Below are positions 57,247-64,000 of a DNA stretch of 64,000 bases, piece after piece; position 1 is the stretch's first letter; each line of letters begins with the position of its first letter. A program made the translations under genes and the position numbers. The notes under the pieces are model-generated. The model searched no databases. It was given only the letters and a program-made list of their open reading frames with translations, and was not told the DNA's origin. The stretch is from the NCBI RefSeq assembly GCF_028372415.1, contig NC_092872.1, forward strand, positions 260,921,008-260,985,007. The letters are read 5' to 3'. The DNA is from Notamacropus eugenii (Eukaryota; Chordata; Mammalia; Diprotodontia; Macropodidae).

Positions 57247-58216
57247 GATGTTGACTGAGTGTTGCAGCTTCTGGTTCTTTCAGTCAGAAGCTACAGAACT
57301 TTGTGCTGAGCTGACGTGTGAAAAAGCTAAAAGCAGGTTTTTGTTTTTTTGTTTCCCTGATCAACCCTGGCATTATCTTGTTAAGTGTGTGGGAGGAGTG
57401 GTCTGGTCACAGAAAATCTTCTCAGCTGAACTGAGGCAAAGGCAAGCTCAGGGGATGGTGATCCCAGCTGCCCTATTGTCTTCCCTTTTCCCCTGGAGGG
57501 CTGAGGCTCCCCTAGATGCTTATGCGTGTTCCCACCCCTCCTGGCTCCTCTCCTCGCGCTGAGGCTTGCCTGGGTCTCAGTGCGAATTTTCTCTGCCCTG
57601 GGTCCTCTGTCCTTCCGGATGGCCTCCGCCACAGTAGGAGGAATCCCCTTTAGCTATTTTCCTATCCTCAGGTGTTATGAGACTATTTGCCCCCTCCTGC
57701 TGTTCCTGCTGATCCAGGATTTTTCTGGGGAAATATTTTATGGTTCTTTCACGGTCATCAAGGGGGGAGGAGAGAGCATTTACTGATCACTCCACCATGC
57801 TGGCTGCCGGAAGTTCAAGTAGGTGACTTACCAAAGTTTAATCTTCGGGCTGAAGGTCTCAGGAGCTGCTGCTCTGATATCTGGCGCTCAGCGGCTCTCA
57901 CTGACTCGGTTTGGCTTGTCTCCTGCCCTCGGTTCCACTCCGCTGGTTCCACCCTCTGCTCTCAGGTTTCTCAGGTCCCTTCAGCTCTGCTGCGCTGACC
58001 ACACTGCGCTGTGTGCTGGGGGCTCACACCCGCAGAACAGATCCTTCCCGTGGACCTTCCAGTCTAACCTGGGCTCCGAATCCATCACAGTCTGTCTCCC
58101 ACTGTATTCTGCACCTCCAAAATTTAGTTAGATTCTCCTTTCAGAGGTATCTGAAGGAGTTTGTCCAAGAGCTTAGGTGAGTCGTTGCTCTCATTCCACC
58201 ATCTTGGCTCTGCCCC

Positions 58217-58232
58217 GTACCCTCAGCATTTA
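58217..58232 (+). repeat. Right target-site duplication of the L1
   Basis: gtaccctcagcattta, identical to 51391-51406. The old repeat continues after it with gcacagtgcctgaag. Confidence 0.93.
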
Positions 58233-59115
58233 GCACAGTGCCTGAAGAGAATCAGTGTAATCTTGTGTGATAACTTGATTGGTGATTGGTGACTGAATTG
58301 GATTTAAGGGATGCAGAGTTGTACCAAGTCAGCAGCCTCACTCTCTCTTCCTGGGTCATCAAAGTTCAGTGGCAGGAAAATCAGGTTGCCTGGCGATGGC
58401 CCTTGATGGTAGTAGATGACCTTGGCGTCTTTGATGTCTGACTAAGCTCTAAACACTTCACAGCACCTACTTCCACCACCTTCATGGCAGTTGAAACAAA
58501 TTGTTCTCATTTCACCCATTCCACCAGGAGAAGTCTTCACATCCTTGGAGTAGACATCCCCTTTGGGTTTGAGGCTTGTTGGTTATCCTCAACCTGGTTT
58601 ATCCCGTCTGCCCAAAGACAATTTACTAGGTATGGCTGCTAGCAGTAGCTTTTTGGAGCCAGTTGAGAAGCTGGGTGAATTAGGTGGACACCAAAGATGG
58701 ATGAAGCCCCCTGAAAACGTCTTAGCAAGCCCTCAAACCTCCTGATCACCCCCATACACACCGACTGGCAAGCAGTTCATAAATGTTTGTTGATTAATTT
58801 CAGGGTGTTGTACTTGGTGCTGAGGATACAAAGATGAAAATAAAAGACCTTTTGCCTTTAAGACATTTACATCCTACATACTGTGGGATCTTGTATTCTT
58901 TACACTTTTCAATAAGTTTTATAACTGAAAATGTGCCCTGATTTAAGTCATTGAAAAATGCCTTTTAAAGTACTCTTCTTGACACTCTGTGGTTGCTTAA
59001 TCAGTAAAAAAATCTTTTAAAAAAACAAAACAAAAACAAAACTGTTTTATCATCCAGAACAATTATTTAGAGGATAACATTAAGTCTATGTTTTTTCTGT
59101 ATCTTTTTGCCCTAG
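58233..59115 (+). other. HERC4 intron 7, last part, decayed repeats
   Basis: 58330-58560 looks like a decayed marsupial interspersed repeat (agcagcctcactctctcttc, then caggttgcctggcgatggcc), not assigned to a family. 58770-58880 is an L2/MIR3-like piece (atgtttgttgattaattt, then gctgaggatacaaagatgaa). The region ends in the acceptor tttttgccctag. Confidence 0.45.
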
Positions 59116-59276
59116 GCAGCACACTTCTGCTTTTGTTCCTTCATCAGGAAGAATTTATTCTTTTGGGCTTGGTGGCAATGGGCAGCTTGGAACTGGATCA
59201 ACAAGCAACAGAAAAAGCCCTTTCACGGTGAAAGGAAATTGGTTCCCTTACAGTGGGAAGAGTCCACCAAATAGTG
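59116..59276 (+). CDS. HERC4: HERC4 exon 8: last RCC1 repeat in the window (residues 303-356)
   Basis: The acceptor ttttgccctag and the donor agtg/gtaagt flank 161 bases. The exon completes Arg303 and encodes QHTSAFVPSSGRIYSFGLGG (304-323), NGQLGTGSTSNRKSPF (324-339) and then GNWFPYSGKSPPNS (343-356). The first 40 residues are near-identical to mammalian HERC4 as I recall it; the last ten differ clearly. The exon ends with the first base of codon 357. The remaining HERC4 exons, including the HECT domain, are beyond the window. Confidence 0.95.
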
Positions 59277-59808
59277 GTAAGTGTGTCATTAATTTGAGAA
59301 TAGATACTACACTAAAGTATTTTTTCTTTTATTGAATTTATAGAATTGTTTTCTCATTCTCTTTTTCATGTCTTTGAATCCCTTTGAGTGGGTTTTCTTT
59401 CAGTTATGACACTTGAGTCCAAATACGAAGAGGTGTTGTTATTGGCTCCTTAGATGAAACTTGGTAACCTTTAGTGAAAAGAAAAATTCTGTGTCTTTTT
59501 TGAGGCAAGCAAGATTTAAGCTTCTTTAGGTGTGGAGTAGACTTAACCAATGTCCTTCATCCATAGTGATGCTTATATTGTAAGGCTATCATTTGAAATT
59601 GTCTATTAACATTTTTAAAAAATGTAAATAGCATCAAATGTTCCATGTATAGGCAAATTTAATTGTTTTGACAAACCAAAGAATGGTGTTTTTTTACACT
59701 TTATCCTTACCAAATGTCAAGATGGAGCCACATGATGGTTTTTTAATACCAAACAGGAAAGGATCACTTTGGGAAATTATTTATCCCCATTATGTTTAAG
59801 AACACAGA

Positions 59809-59820
59809 CCACATTTATTT
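59809..59820 (+). repeat. Left target-site duplication of the HAL1-like element
   Basis: ccacatttattt, identical to 62685-62696 and directly followed by the complement of an A-rich tail. Confidence 0.85.
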
Positions 59821-60633
59821 ATTCATTTATTTTAATTTATGTATTTAAGTTTTCAACATTCATTTCCACAAAATTTTGGGTTCCAAATGTTCTCCCCATT
59901 TTTCCCCTCCCCCCACCCCAAAACACCGAGCATTCTAATTACCTTTGTCACCAATCTGTCCTCCCTTCTAACATCCCTCCCTTCCCTTATCCCCATCTTC
60001 TCTTTTGTCCTGAAGGGCAAGATAAATTTCTGTACCCCATTACCCGTAGTTCTTATTTCCTAGTTGCAAGAACAATACTCAACAGTTGTTTCTAAAACTT
60101 TGAGTTCCAGTCTCTCTTCATCCCTCCCTCCCCACCCATTCCCTCTGGGAAGGCAAGCAATTCATTATAGGCCATATCTGTGTAGTTTTGCAAATGACTT
60201 TCATAATTGTCGTGTTGTGTAAGACTAACTATATTTCCCTCCATCTTATCCTGTGCCCCGTTTCTTGTCTTCTCTCTTTTTATCCTATGCCTCCCCAAAA
60301 TTGCTGTCTCCTCCCACTGCCCTCCCTTCCATTATCCCCCCCACCCTGCTTATCCCCTTCTCCCCCACTATCCTGTATTGTAAGATAGGTTTTCATACCA
60401 AAATGAGTGTGCATTTTATTCCTTCCTTTAGTTAAATGTGATGAGAGTAAGCTTCATGTTTTTCTCTCACCTCTCCCCTTTTTCCTTCCACTGAAAAGTC
60501 TTTTACTTGCCTCTTTTATGAGAGATAATTTGCCCCATTCCATTTCTCCCTTTCTCCTCCCAATATATTTCTCTCACTGCTTAATGTCATTATTTTAAGA
60601 TATGATCCCATCCTATTCAGTTCACCTTGTGTT

Positions 60634-60660
60634 CTCTCTCTGTGTGTGTGTGTGTGTGTA
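60634..60660. repeat. CT/GT microsatellite in the HAL1-like 3'UTR
   Basis: tctctctc runs into about nine gt units. Confidence 0.85.
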
Positions 60661-60769
60661 ATCCCACCAACTACCCAGATACTGAAAAAATTTCAAGAGT
60701 TAAAAATATTGTTTTTCCATGTAGGAATGTAAACAGTTCAGCTTTAGTAAGTCCCTTATGAGCTCTCTT

Positions 60770-61912
60770 TGCTGTTTACCTTTTCATGCTTCTCTTGATT
60801 CTTGTGCTTGAAAGTCATATTTTCTTTTCAGCTCTGGTCTTTTTATCAAGAATGCTTGAAAGTCCTCTACTTCATTGAAAGACCATTTTTTCCCCTGAAG
60901 TTTATGTTCAGTTTTGTTGGGTAGGTGATTCTTGGTTTTAGTGCTAGTTCCTTTGACTTCTGGAATATCATATTCCAAACCCTTCGATCTCTTAACGTAG
61001 AAGCTGCTAGATCTTATGTTATCCTGATTGTATTTCCACAATACTTGAATTGTTTCTTTCTAGCTGCTTGCAATATTTTCTCCTTGACCAGGGAACTCTG
61101 GAATTTGGCCACAATGTTCCTAGGAGTTTCTCTTTTTGGATCTCTTTCAGGTGGTGATGGGTGAATCTTTCAATATTTATTTTGCCCTCTGGTTCTAGAA
61201 TATCAGGGCAGTTTTCCTTGATAATTTCATGAAAGATGATATCTAGGCTCTTTTTTTGATCAAGACTTTCAGGTAGTCCCATAATTTTTAAATTGTCTCT
61301 CCTGAATCTATTTTCCAGGTCAGTTGTTTTTCCAATGAGATATTTCACATTATCTTCCATTTTTTCATTCTTTTGGTTTTGTTTTGTGGTTTCTTGGTTT
61401 CTCATAAAGTCATTAGCCTCCATCTGTTCCATTCTAATTTTTAAAGAATTATTTTCTTCAGTGAGCTTTTAAACCTCCTTTTCCGTTTGGCTAATTCTGC
61501 TTTTTAAAGCATTCTTCTCCTCATTGGCTTTTTGAACCTCTTTTGCCAATTGTTTTGGCAAAGAAAAGAGAGCCTGTTTTTAAAGGTGTTAACTTTCTTC
61601 AGCATTTTTTTGGGGTCTCCTTTAGCAAGGTGTTGACCTGCTTTTCATGCTTTTCTTTCATCTCTCTCATTTCTCTTCCCAATTTTTCCTCCACTTCTCT
61701 TACTTGATTTTCAAAATCCTTTTTGAGCTCTTCCATGGCCTGAGACCATTGAATATTTATTTTGGATGTTTGGGATACAGAAGCCTTGACTTTTATGTCT
61801 TTTCCTGATGGTAAGCATTGTTTTTCGTCATCTGAAAGGATGGGAGAAGATATCTGTTCACCAAGAAAGTAACCTTCTATGGTCTTTTTTTTTTTTCCCT
61901 TTTTTTGGGCAT
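60770..61912 (-). pseudogene. HAL1-like ORF1, disrupted
   Basis: The start ATG is at 61912 within aaaatgcccaaaa and runs at once into an A-rich run prone to frameshift. Pieces include a coiled coil rich in Glu and Lys (61740-61450) and YLIGKTTDLENRFRRDNLKI (about 61345-61285). Next comes ILEPEGKINIERF (about 61210-61165) and the C-terminal QAFLIKRPELKRKYDFQA (frame 61041-60784). At least three shifts or stops. The layout matches L1 ORF1 domain order. Confidence 0.75.
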
Positions 61913-62684
61913 TTTCCCCAACCAGTTACTTGACTTTTGGGTCCTTTGTCAAGAGTAGGATATAATCTGGGAATCTGTGAGATCTCAGTTCCTCCAAGGT
62001 GATACAATCAAGTGTGTACTGGTCTGGACGTAGAGAGGGATTTTTGTGCCCAGAATCTTAGGAGTTATCTCTCCACAGCCTCCTGGCCTCCAGTTCCATC
62101 AGGTCAGCTCTGGGGGCTGATTTTCAGATAACCTGGATGGGCGGGGCCGCTATTCAATGTGAGACAAAGACCACCTGCCTCAGGGCCTCTACTCAGGGCT
62201 GAGGTAAGACTCAGCTCTTCAGTGCCCCTAGGGGTTTTTATGCTCCAGCAATGGAGCAGTTCATAAGGCTGCTGTGCAGCCTCTGTGGCTGCTGCCTGCT
62301 GCCAGAGCTATGGGAAGGCCCTTCTCCCTTCCTGGCCAGCTGAAAATACCCCATCACTGACCTTTGGCACCTGTGGGTTGAGGGATCTGAGAACTGCTGC
62401 TCCTGGGACTGGGGATTATGCAACAGGAGATTCTGCCCCCAAGGGCTATTCCTGAGCCGTGCCCTGGCCAAGGCTGGGCTGGGCTCCGCTCTGCGTAGGG
62501 TGCAACCGACGTTTCCATGGGTGTTTCAGGTCACTCTGGGCTCGAAATCTCTTCCACTCTGTTGTTCTCCACTTCTGCTGCTCCAGAATTTGTTGAGAGT
62601 CCCTCTCTACAAGTATTTTATGGGCTGTGTGGGGAGACCCTGCATATGTGTGTCTTTCTGTTCCGCCATCTTGACTCAGCCTCG

Positions 62685-62696
62685 CCACATTTATTT
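62685..62696 (+). repeat. Right target-site duplication of the HAL1-like element
   Basis: ccacatttattt, identical to 59809-59820. Read in the element's direction the duplication begins aaataaatg, consistent with the L1 endonuclease preference for A-rich starts. Confidence 0.85.
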
Positions 62697-64000
62697 GAAT
62701 GGCATTAGCCTGCTTCTGAACTTTTGATGACATGTTTGATATTTCATCATGAGTTTCATGGAAGAAGGCAATAACTAGTAGCCTTACAACTGGCTTTGGT
62801 GTAGTTTCTCCATAATTCATTTGGAACAGCATGGTTATAATAAGTAATCATATTGATTTTCCAAAGACTGATCACTTATGAATGTTTCTTGTCCCCTGGA
62901 AGCAGCATATCTTAGAATGCTTAGATAATATTGTCATGTCCATCCCACCAGCATCAAGACTGAAGAAATTAGCATCCAGGACAGTTGTGCATTGCATAGG
63001 ATGGGAATGGATACACACATCAGTTAATGAGCAAGGCATAACTGTGTTACAGGCGTATAGGCAGGTGAAGGTGCTAAGCCAAGAGAGGAAGCAGAAGTAT
63101 CAAGAAAGTAGAATAGGCTAAATGCAAAGAAGATGGTGGCAAAGAGCAAATTTTGCAAGAAGAGAAAATTTTCAAAACAAGCAAGGATTCAGTGAACTGC
63201 CAGGAAAGCTAAAGTAGTCCAGTAGGCATCACACCATGTACTAAGATAAGCTTCCTGGAGGACAAAGATGTAGACAGTAAGACTATAAAAATCTGTACCT
63301 TCATGTGACCTGTATCAGTGACCAAGTGTGCATAGGCACTGGTGGAATGGTTGGCTGCTGCGCTCCTCCTGATGATTAGGGAGAGGTAGGATGGATGTAG
63401 GATGGAGTTCATGTAGGGTGGTGCCCATGCAGGGTCTTTTATTTTGTTCCACTTGGCTGAATTGTGACAAGGGCTTTCCCCCCTGTAGTAGAAGAAGGTG
63501 GGAGTGAGATAAATGACTAAATTTTAAAAAAAAAATTTTTTTTACTTAAAAAGTTAAAAAAAAAAGCCAAGGAAAACCTTAGCAAGCTATGACCGTGACC
63601 CCATGCACCTACAGACAGTACAGCTACATGGTGGTCAAGTCTGCTTTGAAAACCCAGGTGTTGGTGTTTCTCTCTCTTGTAATTATGTATGTATGGTCAG
63701 AAAGTTGGATCTGTCTGTCGATCTGTGATGTATGTATTGCTAATGGTCAGGCAACTGGAAGCCCTTTCTGTTGATTATTTCTTTGTATTTTCTCTGAAGT
63801 TCAGGGTACTGACATTTTCCGTGAACCAAGTGAATAATACTTATGTGCTTGATTAAAATGATTGTTGACCCCTCAAAAGTTGCCTTTCCTTTTAGAAAAG
63901 CAAATGTGAGAACCTGTGATAGCAGGCTATCCTGGATGTGTCAGGGTGTGTGCTTTTGCATTTACCCTTTTTCTTTTCTCCTATCTGCGAAATGGGAATA
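62697..64000 (+). other. HERC4 intron 8 to window end, nothing recognised
   Basis: No further HERC4 exon: the next residues expected for the mammalian protein are not encoded in any + frame here. Two adjoining A/T runs lie near 63522-63562. Small frames at 62882-63121 and 63589-63774 lack any domain. Confidence 0.55.

Larger units (their letters stand above)
51407..58216 (-). mobile_element. Full-length L1 LINE, antisense in intron 7
   Basis: 6,810 bases between perfect 16-bp duplications. On the minus strand it runs from the L1 5' end (ggggcagagccaagatggtg at 58216) through a 5'UTR of about 1 kb, ORF1 (57246 to about 56100), a purine-rich spacer, ORF2 (about 55600-51781), a 3'UTR with a CA repeat, and an impure A/T-rich tail (complement of 51407-51440). 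It is marsupial-type L1 and among the youngest-looking repeats here, but both ORFs carry stops or shifts, so it is not expected to be active. L1 copies itself through reverse transcription at nicked target DNA. Confidence 0.92.
59821..62684 (-). mobile_element. HAL1-like (half-L1) element, full length, antisense in intron 8
   Basis: 2,864 bases between identical 12-bp duplications. On the minus strand it has an L1-type 5' end (gaggctgagtcaagatggcg), a 5'UTR of about 770 bases, one ORF1 region (61912 to about 60770), then about 950 bases of 3'UTR that is purine-rich in sense and holds a CA/GA simple repeat, and an A-rich tail. There is no trace of endonuclease or reverse transcriptase. This is the plan of HAL1 elements, which depend on L1 for movement. 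It is inside HERC4 intron 8 and opposite to the gene. Confidence 0.8.

Noticed and set aside
1..64000. CRISPR arrays, bacterial operons, prophage or other prokaryotic systems
   Set aside because: Split genes, SINEs, LINEs and a CpG island show a vertebrate genome. No regularly spaced repeats apart from microsatellites were seen.

Overview
This window is vertebrate, almost certainly marsupial, nuclear DNA and carries the 5' part of one protein-coding gene on the + strand. The spliced coding exons give an RCC1-repeat protein that I recognise as HERC4, an E3 ubiquitin ligase with an N-terminal RCC1-like domain and a C-terminal HECT domain. The marsupial call rests on the repeats: MIR/THER1-like SINEs, a WSINE1/SINE1-type SINE, an RTE LINE with a terminal zinc finger, marsupial-type L1 and half-L1 elements, and old L2 and DNA transposons. 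I cannot name the species.

Layout: a CpG island without a TATA box (about 0.6-2.0 kb) holds the promoter and a non-coding exon 1 with a donor at 1611/1612. Coding exons follow at 4411-4636 (start codon), 29721-29880, 37999-38075, 42584-42805, 45423-45514, 47745-47875 and 59116-59276. Every junction has GT/AG borders and the reading frame is kept throughout, giving 356 codons plus one base. This is nearly the whole RCC1-like propeller. The HECT half of the gene lies beyond the right edge. No second gene was found.

Intron 2 (25 kb) holds an L2 fragment, an RTE 3' end, a Tc1-like relic, a Tigger/pogo transposon with recognisable terminal inverted repeats, L1 3' ends and many SINEs. Intron 3 has a SINE nested in a SINE and an L1-family 5' fragment that lacks its 3' end. 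Intron 4 has a hAT-Charlie-like element. Intron 7 carries a 6.8-kb full-length antisense L1 between perfect 16-bp target-site duplications. Intron 8 carries a 2.86-kb antisense element with ORF1 but no ORF2 (HAL1-like) between 12-bp duplications. Stretches not listed as features are AT-rich intron in which I recognise nothing.

I did not find an undescribed biological system. The most informative items are the two L1-family insertions with exact duplications, the 5'-complete but 3'-lacking L1 fragment, the heptad-periodic repeat in L1 ORF1, the hAT-like MITE nested in a MIR, and the intact zinc-finger frame at the end of the RTE copy.
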